The notes: generated by a model not told the origin, from the sequence alone. 64,000 nucleotides of DNA from S5-327 sp965200975 (GCA_965200975.1 OZ241740.1:1674001-1738000); one strand, 5' to 3'. Counted from the first letter of the stretch, positions 7,276-16,296 are shown. Numbers and translations: made by a program.

Positions 7276-9786
7276 ATGGCGAACACCACTCCCAAGAGAC
7301 GCAAATCAACCAGCAAACCGCGCTCCGCATCGCCGGCGCCCCGGAACAGGGCGGCAGCCGGCGGCGCCCGGCCCTCATCGAGGGCAGTCGCAACGGCGCG
7401 TCCCCGCGGACGGAGCGCTCGCCGCCTCGTCGTTGTCGAGTCCCCGGCTAAGGCGCGGACTGTTAACCAGTTCCTCGGGGCCGACTACACCGTCCTGGCG
7501 TCGATGGGGCACGTGCGCGACCTTCCGAAGTTCCGGCTCGGCGTGAACACCGAGCGAGACTTTCTGCCAGCCTACGAAGTGCCGAAAGACAAGCAGGACG
7601 TTATCGCCGCTATCAGAGCCGCCGGCGACAAGGCGGAGCGCATCTACCTGGCGACAGACCCCGACCGTGAGGGCGAGGCTATAGCGTGGCACGTGCTGGA
7701 GGCTGCCGGTTGGCGCGACAAGCCGGTGCGGCGAGTCGTCTTCCACTCCATTACTGAAGACGCCATCCGGGAAGCGTTCGAGCGCGAACGAGACATCGAT
7801 ATGGAGCTCGTGAACGCGCAGCAGGCGCGCCGTATTGAGGATCGCCTTGTAGGGTTCAAGCTAAGCCCGCTGCTCAAACCGCTCGTAGGGCAGGAGATCA
7901 ACCGCCTTGCCCGGAGCAACGCCTCGGAAGCGCGCGAGATCGACATCCGCACGCTCTCGGCGGGCCGCGTGCAGTCCGTAGCCTTGCGGCTCATCGTGGA
8001 ACGCGACAACGAGATCGACGCGTTCACGCCGGTCGAGTACTGGACCATCGACGCGAGCCTGAAGCCGGAGGACGCGGCGGCGTTTTCGGCCCGTCTCTAT
8101 AGCCGCAAAGGCGAGCGGCGGCAAGTCCAACTCCCGAACGAAGAATCCGCGGCAGCCATCCTGCGCGAACTCGAAGGCGCGGCCTACGACGTAGAGTCCA
8201 TTACACAGCGGGAGGTGCGGGAGCGCCCGCGCCCGCCGTTCATCACGAGCACGCTGCAGCAAGAGGCGTCGACGAAGCTCGGCTTCCAGGCGACCCGCAC
8301 CATGTCGGTCGCGCAGCAGTTGTACGAGGGCGTCGACCTGGGCGCCCAGGGGCGGGTCGGGCTCATCACCTATATGCGAACGGATTCGCCGCAGGTCGCA
8401 CCCGGCGCCGTGCGGGAGACGCGGCGGCTCATCCAGGAGCGCTGGGGAGCGGAGTACCTGCCGGCGTCGGCGCGCGCGTACACGAGCCGCTCCAAGGTGG
8501 CGCAGGAGGCGCACGAGGCTATACGGCCAACCTCTGTCGCCCGCACGCCGCAGTCGGTGCGCCCGCACCTCACAGCCGAGCAGGCCCGCCTCTACGAGCT
8601 GGTCTGGAACCGGATGGTGGCGAGTCAGATGGCTGACGCCGTCCTCGACCGGACAACCGTGAACGTCAGCGCGCAGCCGCCGGCGCCAGGCCATCCCGGC
8701 TACGTGTTCCGCGCAACCGGGACTGTGGTGCGCTTCCCCGGCTTCCACGCCCTCTACCAGGAGGAGCAACCCGAACGGGAGGACGATTCGGAGGAGGCCG
8801 ACTCTCAGCGGCGGCTGCCGCAGCTCCGGCAAGGGCAGCCGCTCCGGTGCGATGGGCTAACGCCGGAGCAGCACTTCACCAAGCCGCCCCGTCCGTTCAC
8901 GGAGGCGTCGCTCGTGCGCACGCTCGAGGAGCAAGGCGTCGGCAGGCCAAGCACCTACGCGGCGACGATCACGACCATCGTGAACCGGAAGTACGTCACT
9001 CGCGAACGCCGTGTCCTGAAGTCGACCCGGCTCGGGCAGCTCGTGTGCAAACAGCTGATCGCTCACTTCCCGGACATTATGGATGTGCAGTTCACAGGCC
9101 GTATGGAAGACCAGCTTGACGATGTGGCGAACGGGAAACAGGAGTGGGTGGCGCTCCTGCGCGAGTTCTACGACCCTTTCAACGCGGGCCTCGACAAGGC
9201 GTGGGGATCGGTGCGCGCTTCCGACGCCGCAGCCGCCTCCGAAGCGCCCATAGAAGAGTGCGGCGTGTGCGGCAAGCCGATGGTCATCAAGGTCGGCAGG
9301 TTCGGGTCATTCCTCGCCTGCACGGGGTACCCCGACTGCAAGAACACCAGGAACCTCGGCGAAGACGACAGCGGGAGCGACGCGCCTGACCAGGAGCAGG
9401 TCGAGGAGACGTGCGAGAAGTGCGGCAAGCCAATGGCGCTGAGGCGCGGGCGGTTCGGGCAGTTCCTCGCGTGCACGGGATACCCCGGCTGCAAGAACTC
9501 GCGGAATCTTGGCAAGCGGGACGCGCCGCAGGAAGCGAGCGCTCCCTGCCCGAAATGCGGCGGCGCGCTCGTGGAGCGCCGCAGCAGGCGCGGGACGTTC
9601 TACGGCTGCTCCAACTATCCCGAGTGCAATTTCACAGTGAACTCGCGACCGCTGGCCGAGCCCTGCCCGGAGTGCGAGGGCCTGCTGGTCGCCGCAGCCA
9701 AAGGCGGGGCCCGATGCGTCAACTGCGTATGGAAGGGCCCCATGCCCGGGTCGGAACTGCAGCCGGAGCCCGTAGGGGCGATGTAG
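7276..9786 (+). CDS. topA: DNA topoisomerase I (type IA) with C-terminal zinc fingers
   Basis: 836 residues from ATG 7276; an in-frame TTG at 7240 is less likely. A basic Ser/Pro/Arg-rich leader of ~50 residues precedes the Toprim domain (VVVESPAKART; TDPDREGEAIAWH). The active-site tyrosine is Tyr366 in LITYMRTDSP. The C-terminus has three Cys4 zinc fingers (CGVCGKP..CTGYPDC, CEKCGKP..CTGYPGC, CPKCGGA..CSNYPEC) and a fourth CxxC pair set (CPECEG..CVNC). The enzyme relaxes negative supercoils in an ATP-independent reaction. About 20 extra residues sit between SPLLKP and LSAGRVQS compared with the usual family layout. Confidence 0.96.
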   Translation: MANTTPKRRKSTSKPRSASPAPRNRAAAGGARPSSRAVATARPRGRSARRLVVVESPAKARTVNQFLGADYTVLASMGHVRDLPKFRLGVNTERDFLPAYEVPKDKQDVIAAIRAAGDKAERIYLATDPDREGEAIAWHVLEAAGWRDKPVRRVVFHSITEDAIREAFERERDIDMELVNAQQARRIEDRLVGFKLSPLLKPLVGQEINRLARSNASEAREIDIRTLSAGRVQSVALRLIVERDNEIDAFTPVEYWTIDASLKPEDAAAFSARLYSRKGERRQVQLPNEESAAAILRELEGAAYDVESITQREVRERPRPPFITSTLQQEASTKLGFQATRTMSVAQQLYEGVDLGAQGRVGLITYMRTDSPQVAPGAVRETRRLIQERWGAEYLPASARAYTSRSKVAQEAHEAIRPTSVARTPQSVRPHLTAEQARLYELVWNRMVASQMADAVLDRTTVNVSAQPPAPGHPGYVFRATGTVVRFPGFHALYQEEQPEREDDSEEADSQRRLPQLRQGQPLRCDGLTPEQHFTKPPRPFTEASLVRTLEEQGVGRPSTYAATITTIVNRKYVTRERRVLKSTRLGQLVCKQLIAHFPDIMDVQFTGRMEDQLDDVANGKQEWVALLREFYDPFNAGLDKAWGSVRASDAAAASEAPIEECGVCGKPMVIKVGRFGSFLACTGYPDCKNTRNLGEDDSGSDAPDQEQVEETCEKCGKPMALRRGRFGQFLACTGYPGCKNSRNLGKRDAPQEASAPCPKCGGALVERRSRRGTFYGCSNYPECNFTVNSRPLAEPCPECEGLLVAAAKGGARCVNCVWKGPMPGSELQPEPVGAM

Positions 9787-9793
9787 GCCCGCT

Positions 9794-10891
9794 ATGGAGC
9801 GCCCAAACGTCGCCCCTGCAAGCCCCGTAGCGCAAGGCGAGCCGCTGTTCGAAGACTACGAGCGGCAGCTGCAAGCGAGGCGGGCGCTCTCGGACGCCAC
9901 AATCCGCAACTACGTGGCCGACCTGCGCCCCTTCGCCGAGTACCTCGCCTCCCAGGAGATAGCGTTGGGGCTCAGCGCCGGCGATCTCAACGCGTTCGTC
10001 CGGCGCGGGGGCGACGCCGGCGTAGCCCGCGAGTACCGCGCGCTCGTCCGCGACTACATCGCCTGGTTGCTGGAGCGCCGCGCCGTTGCGAGCGGCCAGG
10101 CCGCCGGGCGCCGCGGCCACAGCCGCGCAAGCGTTCATCGCATGCTCGCGTCGCTCCGCTCGTTCGTGCGCTACCTCATCGAACGGGGACTGCTGCCTGA
10201 CGCTCCCCTGTGGCGCCCAGGCTCTACTCTGATGCGCCGCATCACCCCCAAATCCTCGCAGCGTCTGCCCGATCTCGTGTCCGTGCAGGAGGCCGCCCGG
10301 CTCCTGGAGGCGCCGGCCAAACTGGGCGGCGACGAGCAGCTCAGAGACGCTGCGCTGCTGGAGCTGCTCTACGGCTGCGGTCTGCGCGTGAGCGAGGCCG
10401 CAAACCTGGACCGCGGACACGTTTCGCTGAGCAGCCGCACCGTGCGCGTATGGGGCAAAGGCTCCAAGCAGCGTCAGACGCCTATCGGAAGCAAAGCCTA
10501 CGCCGCGCTCAGCGCCTACATCGCGGCTACGCCGGACGAGCCGGACGACGGCCCGCTCTTCCGCAATACGCGCGGCGCGCGGCTGAGCCCGCGGTCGGTC
10601 CAGCGCATCGTCCGCAGGCGCGCGCAGGAGGCCGGGCTCCGCGACGACGTGCATCCGCACACGCTGCGCCACAGCTACGCAACGCACATGCTCGACGGCG
10701 GGGCCGACCTGCGGGTCGTACAGGAGCTGCTTGGGCACTCAACGCCCAGCGCGACACAGGTGTACACTCACGTAAGCCAAAGCGAGGCGCGCCGCGTATA
10801 CCTGCAGGCGCACCCGCTCGCCAATGGGCCGCTCCCTCCGGACGGCGAGCCCTCCTGGCCGGACTCCGGAAGCCAGAGCGCTGGCGTATGA
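9794..10891 (+). CDS. xerC: Tyrosine recombinase XerC/XerD
   Basis: 365 residues. The N-terminal SAM-like core-binding domain covers about residues 20-150, with a longer than usual loop at 85-105. The catalytic domain has the full set: Arg198 (GLRVSE), Lys222 (GKGSKQ), His289 and Arg292 (HTLRH), His315 (LLGHST) and nucleophile Tyr324 (QVYTHVS). Its place between topA and aroQ in a housekeeping run argues for chromosome-dimer resolution at dif rather than a phage integrase. XerC and XerD cannot be told apart with certainty. The last ~30 residues are Pro/Ser-rich and overlap the aroQ start. Confidence 0.92.
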   Translation: MERPNVAPASPVAQGEPLFEDYERQLQARRALSDATIRNYVADLRPFAEYLASQEIALGLSAGDLNAFVRRGGDAGVAREYRALVRDYIAWLLERRAVASGQAAGRRGHSRASVHRMLASLRSFVRYLIERGLLPDAPLWRPGSTLMRRITPKSSQRLPDLVSVQEAARLLEAPAKLGGDEQLRDAALLELLYGCGLRVSEAANLDRGHVSLSSRTVRVWGKGSKQRQTPIGSKAYAALSAYIAATPDEPDDGPLFRNTRGARLSPRSVQRIVRRRAQEAGLRDDVHPHTLRHSYATHMLDGGADLRVVQELLGHSTPSATQVYTHVSQSEARRVYLQAHPLANGPLPPDGEPSWPDSGSQSAGV

Positions 10892-11325
10892 CCATCCTCG
10901 TCGTCAACGGACCGAACCTCAATCTGCTCGGACAACGCGAGCCCGCCGTCTACGGCGCCGCCACGCTCGCCGACATCGAGCGCGCAGTGCGCGCCCGCGC
11001 AGCCGAGCTCGGCGCCGAGATCGACTTCTTTCAGTCGAACTCAGAGGGCGGTCTGATCGACTACCTGCAAGCGCGCGGCCCGCAGTCCGCAGGCGTTATC
11101 CTGAACGGCGCCGGCTACACGCACACGAGCGTGGCCCTGAGAGACTGCATCGCCGCCCTGCCCGTCCCCGTCGTGGAGGTGCACATCTCGAACATCCACG
11201 CACGGGAAGAGTTCCGCCGCGTTTCGCTCACAGCGCCAGTGGCGCGGGGGATCATCAGCGGGCTCGGCCCGCGCGGATACGTGCTCGCGCTCGAATACCT
11301 TGCCGCCGAAGAGGACGCACTATGA
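10888..11325 (+). CDS. aroQ: 3-dehydroquinate dehydratase, type II
   Basis: 145 residues, normal for the dodecameric type II enzyme. The start ATG 10888 overlaps the recombinase stop. The N-terminal motif NGPNLNLLGQREPAVYG contains the catalytic Arg17 and Tyr22. NGAGYTHTSVAL, VEVHISNIHAREEFR and the GPRGYVLAL end are all present. It dehydrates 3-dehydroquinate to 3-dehydroshikimate in aromatic amino-acid synthesis. Its TGA overlaps the ATG of the M24 peptidase, giving translational coupling. Confidence 0.96.
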   Translation: MTILVVNGPNLNLLGQREPAVYGAATLADIERAVRARAAELGAEIDFFQSNSEGGLIDYLQARGPQSAGVILNGAGYTHTSVALRDCIAALPVPVVEVHISNIHAREEFRRVSLTAPVARGIISGLGPRGYVLALEYLAAEEDAL

Positions 11326-12401
11326 CCACCGCCGACCGCCTGGCGCGGCTCCGCGCCAAGATAGCCGAGAACAACCTCGACGCGATTCTCATCTCGTCCG
11401 ATGAGAACCGCGCCTACTTCTCCGGATTTCGCGGCTCCGCCGGCTATCTGTGGATTACGGCGGACGACGCAATGCTCGCCACCGACTTCCGCTACACGGA
11501 GCAGGCGGGCGTACAGGCGCCCGACTACCGCATCGTCCGTATCGGCACCGGAACGCCGTGGTGGCGCGACGCGGCGGCGGGCGCGGGACGCATCGGGTTC
11601 GAAGACCAATCGGCGACGGTGGCGCTGTACAACACCCTGCGCGATCAGTTGAAAGAGCTCGACGCGCCGCCCGAGCTTGTCCCGGTGGGCGCTATGCCCA
11701 GCCAGTTGCGCGCCGTGAAAGATCCGCAGGAGCTCGAGCTGCTCGTGCGCGCCATAGAACTGGCCGACGAGGCGATCGAAACGGTCGGCGCCAGCCTGCG
11801 GCCCGGAATGACGGAGCGCGACGTCTCGTGGCGGCTGGAGCGCACAATGCGCGAGCTCGGCGCCGACGGGATCTCGTTCGACACGATTGTGGCCTCCGGC
11901 CCCAACGGCGCGAAGGCCCACCACAAACCTACCGACCGACAGCTCGAGGCCGGCGACGGCGTCGTCATCGACATGGGCGCGCTGTACGAAGGGTATTGCA
12001 GCGACATCACGCGGACGTTCGTTCTTGGCCGCGCGAGCGAGCAGTTCCGAACGGTCTACGATATCGTGCTCGCCGCGCAGGAGACGGCGGAGGCCACGGC
12101 TACCGCAGGCATGACCGGCGCCGAGGTCGACGGCCTCGCCCGCTCCGTTATCGAAGAAGCCGGCTACGGCGACCACTTCGGGCACAGTCTCGGCCACGGC
12201 ATTGGGCTCGCAGTGCACGAGATGCCGGGCGTCGGCCCGTCTTCGCCCGGAGTAATCGAGGACGGCATGGTGTTCAGCGTCGAGCCGGGCATCTACCTTA
12301 CGGGCTGGGGCGGAGTGCGGATAGAAGACCTCGTAGTGATGGAGAACGGCCGGCCCCGCGTGCTGACCAGGGCGCACAAGCGAGACCTGGTGGAGTTCTA
12401 G
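11322..12401 (+). CDS. Xaa-Pro aminopeptidase-like M24 metallopeptidase
   Basis: 359 residues from ATG 11322 (ATGA overlap with aroQ). An N-terminal creatinase-like domain (about 1-125) is followed by the pita-bread M24 domain. Metal ligands are all visible: Asp in VIDMGALYEGY and in CSDITRTF, His in GHGIGLAVHE, Glu in VEPGIY and Glu in RIEDLVV. GPNGAKAHHKPTDR supplies the substrate histidines. It should remove an N-terminal residue preceding proline, or cleave Xaa-Pro dipeptides, in the cytoplasm. The aroQ-pepP/pepQ-efp order is a common bacterial neighbourhood. It could be pepQ- or pepP-like. Confidence 0.92.
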   Translation: MTTADRLARLRAKIAENNLDAILISSDENRAYFSGFRGSAGYLWITADDAMLATDFRYTEQAGVQAPDYRIVRIGTGTPWWRDAAAGAGRIGFEDQSATVALYNTLRDQLKELDAPPELVPVGAMPSQLRAVKDPQELELLVRAIELADEAIETVGASLRPGMTERDVSWRLERTMRELGADGISFDTIVASGPNGAKAHHKPTDRQLEAGDGVVIDMGALYEGYCSDITRTFVLGRASEQFRTVYDIVLAAQETAEATATAGMTGAEVDGLARSVIEEAGYGDHFGHSLGHGIGLAVHEMPGVGPSSPGVIEDGMVFSVEPGIYLTGWGGVRIEDLVVMENGRPRVLTRAHKRDLVEF

Positions 12402-12429
12402 CAGCCTTCTGCAGGAGGAGTAGCTACGT

Positions 12430-12999
12430 ATGGTGATGGAATTCGGAGACCTTCGGCGCGGTTCGACCATTGAGATGGACGGCGTGCCGTTCAAAGTCGA
12501 GGAGTACTACCAGCAGAAGATGCAGCAGCGCGCGCCTGTCTACCACATCAAGATGCGCAACCTGCTTACAGGCCAGCTCATCGACAAGTCGTTCTCGGGA
12601 TACGGCATCAAGCTGAACCGCGCCCCTGTCGAAAACCGCGACTGCACCTTCCTCTTCGAAGCCGAAGGCGTCTACACTTTTATGGACACGACATCTTACG
12701 ACCAGTACGAAGTCGAGAAGGATGTCGTCGGCGAGGCTGTGGCCTATCTCGTCGACCAGACGGACTGCGAGCTCGTGTTCTTCCGCGAGAAGCCGATCAT
12801 GGTGGAGATGCCCACGACGGTCGATCTGACCGTTACCGATACGCCGCCGGGCTACAAGGGCGACACCGCGTCGGGCGGGGGCAAACCCGCCACGCTCGAG
12901 ACAGGCATTCGCGTTACGGTGCCTATGTTCGTCGATATGGGCGACAAGGTCCGCGTAGACACCCGCACCGGAGAGTACGTAACCCGGGTAACCGGCTGA
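12430..12999 (+). CDS. efp: Elongation factor P with atypical tip loop
   Basis: 189 residues, normal EF-P length, starting at ATG 12430 behind GCAGGAGGAG. The three domains are recognisable: KOW-like domain I with GDLRRGSTI, domain II with VEMPTTVDLTVTDTPPGYKGDT, and domain III ending TGIRVTVPMFV...GEYVTRV. EF-P relieves ribosome stalling at polyproline. The loop that normally reads K-P-G-(K/R)-G, carrying the modified Lys or Arg, here reads KMQQRAP (residues 30-36). In an ungapped alignment from the conserved KMRNLLTG end, Gln33 sits at the modification position with Arg34 next to it. The fold is clear; how this tip works is not. Confidence 0.93.
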   Translation: MVMEFGDLRRGSTIEMDGVPFKVEEYYQQKMQQRAPVYHIKMRNLLTGQLIDKSFSGYGIKLNRAPVENRDCTFLFEAEGVYTFMDTTSYDQYEVEKDVVGEAVAYLVDQTDCELVFFREKPIMVEMPTTVDLTVTDTPPGYKGDTASGGGKPATLETGIRVTVPMFVDMGDKVRVDTRTGEYVTRVTG

Positions 13000-13012
13000 C
13001 GCCTTCCTCTCC

Positions 13013-13076
13013 CAGCCCCCTGCCGTCCCCCCTGACGGGAGGCGCGCGGGAGAAGCGACAGGGAGATAGGGGGCTG
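13013..13076 (+). promoter_or_regulatory. Inverted repeat overlapping the xseA ribosome binding site
   Basis: CAGCCCCCT (13013-13021) is the exact reverse complement of AGGGGGCTG (13068-13076). The downstream arm holds the purine run that should be the xseA Shine-Dalgarno, 5-12 bases before ATG 13081. A smaller hairpin (CCGTC/GACGG) lies in the loop. Translation control or partial termination after efp are both possible; the arms are low in complexity. Confidence 0.35.
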
Positions 13077-13080
13077 CAGG

Positions 13081-14259
13081 ATGCAGATCTACAAGGTCAG
13101 CCAGGTTGCCGACTACGTGAAGCAGCTGCTCGACATCGACCCGAACCTGGGCAATATCTGGGTTACCGGCGAAGTGTCGAACGTCTTCAAGTCGACGGCG
13201 GGCCACCGCTACTTCACCGTGAAAGACGAGGCGGTGCAGCTGAAGGCCGTGCTCTTCAGCAGCTACGCCGGCACCGGCGGCGAGCGCCTCGTCAACGGCG
13301 CGCAGGTCAATCTCCATGGCCGCGTCTCGTTCTACCCCGTCCGGGGCGATGTGCAGCTCTACGCCGACGCAGTCGTCCCCGCCGGAGAGGGGGTGCTGGC
13401 GGCGGAGTTCGAGCGGTTGAAAGCCAAGCTCGAGGCGGAGGGCCTGTTCGACCCGGCGCGCAAACGCCCGCTTCCGCCCTTCCCGCGCAGGATAGGGGTG
13501 GCGACCTCCGCGCAGGGCGCCGTTATTCACGACATCGAGAACATTCTGCGGGCCCGCTACCCGCTAGGCGAGCTTGTCCTTTGCGACTCGCTGGTGCAGG
13601 GCGCGGGCGCGCCCGCCGACATCGCAGACGCTATCCGGGCGCTGGACCGCGAGCCGGGAGTCGACGTCATCATCGTCGCGCGCGGCGGCGGCTCGCTGGA
13701 AGACTTGTGGGCGTTCAATACCGAAGAGGTGGCCCGCGCCATCTACGCCTCTCGCGCGCCCGTTATCAGCGGCGTGGGCCACGAGCCCGACGTCACCATT
13801 GCCGACTTCGTAGCCGACCTTCGCGCGCCGACGCCAACCGCAGCCGCGTCCGCATCCGCGCCGGACATCGCAGCGCTCGACCAAGAGGTCCACGCCCTCG
13901 CCTTTCGCGCCCGCAGCGCGGTCGGCGCATATATTGCGGAGCGAGCGCGCCAGGTCGAGTCGATGGCGGACCGAACGCGCCGGCGCCTGCCGGACGCGCC
14001 GGCGCAGCGCCAGATCGTAGACGACGTCCTGGAGCGCGGTCGCAAAGGCTTGAACACCGCGCTGCTCATCCGGCGCGAGCAGACCGCAAGCCTGGCAAAA
14101 GCGCTCGACGCGCTCAACCCTGCTTCTGTCCTGGAGCGCGGCTTCGCAGTCGTCACGACGGCGAACGGGAAGGCCGTCGCCAACGCCGACGACGTACGCA
14201 AAGGGGATATCGTGCGAGCCACGCTGAGACGCGGCCATTTTGAGGCGCAGGTGCAATGA
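13081..14259 (+). CDS. xseA: Exodeoxyribonuclease VII large subunit
   Basis: 392 residues. The N-terminal OB-fold (VSQVADYVKQLL..NIWVTGEVSN; GHRYFTVKDE) binds single-stranded DNA. The catalytic domain follows with RIGVATSAQGAVIHDI, VDVIIVARGGGSLEDLWAFN and SGVGHEPDVTIADFVAD. The C-terminal coiled coil is shorter than in the 456-residue E. coli protein. It degrades single-stranded DNA in both directions together with XseB. The stop overlaps the xseB start by 4 bases. Confidence 0.95.
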   Translation: MQIYKVSQVADYVKQLLDIDPNLGNIWVTGEVSNVFKSTAGHRYFTVKDEAVQLKAVLFSSYAGTGGERLVNGAQVNLHGRVSFYPVRGDVQLYADAVVPAGEGVLAAEFERLKAKLEAEGLFDPARKRPLPPFPRRIGVATSAQGAVIHDIENILRARYPLGELVLCDSLVQGAGAPADIADAIRALDREPGVDVIIVARGGGSLEDLWAFNTEEVARAIYASRAPVISGVGHEPDVTIADFVADLRAPTPTAAASASAPDIAALDQEVHALAFRARSAVGAYIAERARQVESMADRTRRRLPDAPAQRQIVDDVLERGRKGLNTALLIRREQTASLAKALDALNPASVLERGFAVVTTANGKAVANADDVRKGDIVRATLRRGHFEAQVQ

Positions 14260-14537
14260 CCCAACAAGAACAGCCTACCCCATCGTTCGAAGAGGCCCTT
14301 ACGCAACTGCGCGAAACAGTGCAGGCCCTCGAACAAGGCAACGTGTCGCTGGCTGAGGCCGCCGCGCTGTTTGAACGCGGCGTCCGGCTTGCAAAGACCT
14401 GCAACGAGCTCCTCGACGCCGCCGAGCTGCAGGTCACGCGGCTCCAACGCGAACTCGCCGACCGGACGCCTGAGCCCAAACAGGGCCCGCCCAGGCAGTT
14501 GTTCGATGGGGACGAGAATTCTTTTGAGTCCGATTAG
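14256..14537 (+). CDS. xseB: Exodeoxyribonuclease VII small subunit
   Basis: 93 residues, ATG overlapping the xseA TGA. The family signature is present: SFEEALTQLRETVQALEQGNVSLAEAAALFERGVRLAKTC is split here as SFEEALTQLRETVQALEQGN followed by a second helix ending FERGVRLAK. Several copies of this helical protein wrap the XseA coiled coil to make the holoenzyme. The C-terminal ~25 residues are variable and acidic. Confidence 0.93.
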   Translation: MTQQEQPTPSFEEALTQLRETVQALEQGNVSLAEAAALFERGVRLAKTCNELLDAAELQVTRLQRELADRTPEPKQGPPRQLFDGDENSFESD

Positions 14538-14573
14538 GTTGCTGCAGCGCAGGAAGAGTAGGATAGGCTGCGT

Positions 14574-15233
14574 ATGACCCTCCGCGGCGACTTCCATATG
14601 CACACGCGTTTCTCTCACGACTGCCTCACGACGCCTGAGGCGCTCGTTCGGCAGTGCGCCAGGACTGGCCTCAATTGCATCGCCGTAACCGACCACAACT
14701 CCATCGAGGGCGCGCGCGCCGTGCGGGAGCTCGCTCCGTTCACGGTCATCATCGGTGCGGAAATCCTCTCGACCGCAGGAGAGATCACGGGGCTCTTCCT
14801 CGAAGAGCCGATCCCTCCCGGCCTCGACCCAATCGAGACGGCCCGACGCATCAAGGAGCAGGGCGGACTCGTTTCAATACCGCACCCCTTCACAGGGATG
14901 GGACGCTCGGCGATCGACCGCGCAACCGCCGGCGAGCTGCTGCCGTACGTCGATATCGTCGAGGGGTTCAACGCCCGCACAATGCGCTCGAACGACAACG
15001 CCGCCGCCCGCGAGTTCGCAGCAGCCCACAACCTGCCCGTCACTGCGGTGAGCGACGCGCACACTGCCGGCGAGCTGGGCCGCACGTACACCGAGTTTCC
15101 GGAGTTCGACGGCTCGCCCGAAGGCTTTCTGCAGGCGCTCGCACAGGCCCGGCTGACCGAGTCCCCCGCCGGCGCGTTCGTGCACGTCTACACCACGCTC
15201 AACAAGCTCGTCCGGCGCTTCCGCAGGACGTAG
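14574..15233 (+). CDS. PHP-domain phosphoesterase
   Basis: 219 residues. Polymerase-and-histidinol-phosphatase metal motifs appear in order: HMHTRFSHD (8-16), TDHNSIEG, GAEI, IPHPF, and SDAH near residue 160. Stand-alone PHP proteins hydrolyse phosphate esters such as 3',5'-nucleoside bisphosphates (RNase AM/TrpH type) or histidinol phosphate. The exact substrate cannot be set from sequence; the short length fits the TrpH-like group. It follows xseB by 36 bases and precedes a formyltransferase. Confidence 0.82.
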   Translation: MTLRGDFHMHTRFSHDCLTTPEALVRQCARTGLNCIAVTDHNSIEGARAVRELAPFTVIIGAEILSTAGEITGLFLEEPIPPGLDPIETARRIKEQGGLVSIPHPFTGMGRSAIDRATAGELLPYVDIVEGFNARTMRSNDNAAAREFAAAHNLPVTAVSDAHTAGELGRTYTEFPEFDGSPEGFLQALAQARLTESPAGAFVHVYTTLNKLVRRFRRT

Positions 15234-15249
15234 CATCACAGGCGCGCGC

Positions 15250-16005
15250 GTGACGCTCAAACTCGGATGGTTCTCCGCCGGACGCGGCCCCGGATCGCGG
15301 GCGATGTTCGAGCAGACGCTCGCCGCTATCGACAGCGGCGAACTCGGCGCCTCGGTCGAGTTCGTCTTTCTGCACCGCGAGCGAGGCGAGGGCGAGGGCA
15401 GCGACGCCTTCATGGATCTCGCAGCGGCGCGCGGCATTCCGGTCGTCAGTCTGTCGTCGAGGCGATTCCGGGAGGAGCGCGGCGGCGAGTTCGCAGCCCA
15501 TCGCGCCGAGTTCGACGCGCTCGCGCTGGATGCGCTGCTCCCCTACTCGCCCGATGTGTGCGTGCTCGCGGGCTACCTGCTCATCCTGAGCCCCGCAATG
15601 GTGCGCGCCTACCCGTTCATTAACCTGCACCCTTCCCTTCCCGGAGGGCCTGCAGGGCTGTGGCAGCAGGTCGTATGGCGCCTGATCGACGAGCGCGCCA
15701 CAGAGACCGGAGCGATGATTTTCCGGGTGACCGACGAGCTGGATGGCGGACCGCCGCTCTCGTTCGCGCGCGCCTCCCTGCGGGGGCCCGATTTCGACCC
15801 GCTTTGGGAAGAGGCCGGAAACGAGCAAGCCTCGCAGCTGCGGGAGCGGCATGGCGAATCGCTGTCGCTCTTTCAGGCGATTCGCCGCGCGGAAGTCGCG
15901 CTCGAGGCGCCGCTGCTCACAGCCACGCTGCGCTTGCTGGCGGAGGGCCGTCTCAGCCTGCCCGCCCACGGCGCCGGAGCTCCGCCCCCCATCGACCTTA
16001 CATAA
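15250..16005 (+). CDS. PurN/Fmt-type formyltransferase family protein
   Basis: 251 residues from a GTG start. The core resembles glycinamide-ribonucleotide formyltransferase. An N-terminal Rossmann region (LGWFSAGRGPGSRAMFEQ) is followed by LAGYLLILSPAMV and the catalytic trio Asn125 and His127 (INLHPSLPG) and Asp165 (DELDGG), equivalent to N106/H108/D144 of E. coli PurN. The C-terminus is longer than in PurN, and the phosphate-binding glycine loop is altered, so this may be a 10-formyl-THF-using enzyme with another acceptor, or a hydrolase. Last gene of the long plus-strand run. Confidence 0.75.
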   Translation: MTLKLGWFSAGRGPGSRAMFEQTLAAIDSGELGASVEFVFLHRERGEGEGSDAFMDLAAARGIPVVSLSSRRFREERGGEFAAHRAEFDALALDALLPYSPDVCVLAGYLLILSPAMVRAYPFINLHPSLPGGPAGLWQQVVWRLIDERATETGAMIFRVTDELDGGPPLSFARASLRGPDFDPLWEEAGNEQASQLRERHGESLSLFQAIRRAEVALEAPLLTATLRLLAEGRLSLPAHGAGAPPPIDLT

Positions 16006-16220
16006 GGAGATCTGCGGGAGCGCGCGCCTCCCTGGTTCCGTAGCTGTTCAGGCCGTGTGGGTTGGCGCCCTTTGCCGGCAGCTCGTTGCGGCGACAGGAA
16101 GAACGCACTCCTCTCCCTGTCGCCCTGCCCTCTTACGGCTTCTGCGGAACCTGAACAGCGCAGGCCGAACGCAGTATGCTAAGCTACGAATGCTTGGCGC
16201 TGCTGCGCCTTGGCAATCGT

Positions 16221-16296
16221 GGGGATATAGCTCAACTGGGAGAGCGCTGCGTTCGCAATGCAGAGGTTGGGGGTTCGAGTCCCCCTATCTCCACCA
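16221..16296 (+). tRNA. tRNA-Ala (anticodon CGC), CCA encoded
   Basis: 76 bases with acceptor stem GGGGATA/TATCTCC, D arm GCTC..GAGC, anticodon stem CTGCG/TGCAG around TTCGCAA giving CGC, and T arm GGGGG-TTCGAGT-CCCCC. Encoded ACCA end. The bases between the formyltransferase and this gene (16006-16220) show nothing else. Confidence 0.95.

Noticed and set aside
9794..10891. Tyrosine recombinase as a phage or island integrase
   Set aside because: It sits in a housekeeping run beside topA and aroQ with no att-like repeats, other phage genes or composition change. XerC/D is the simpler reading.
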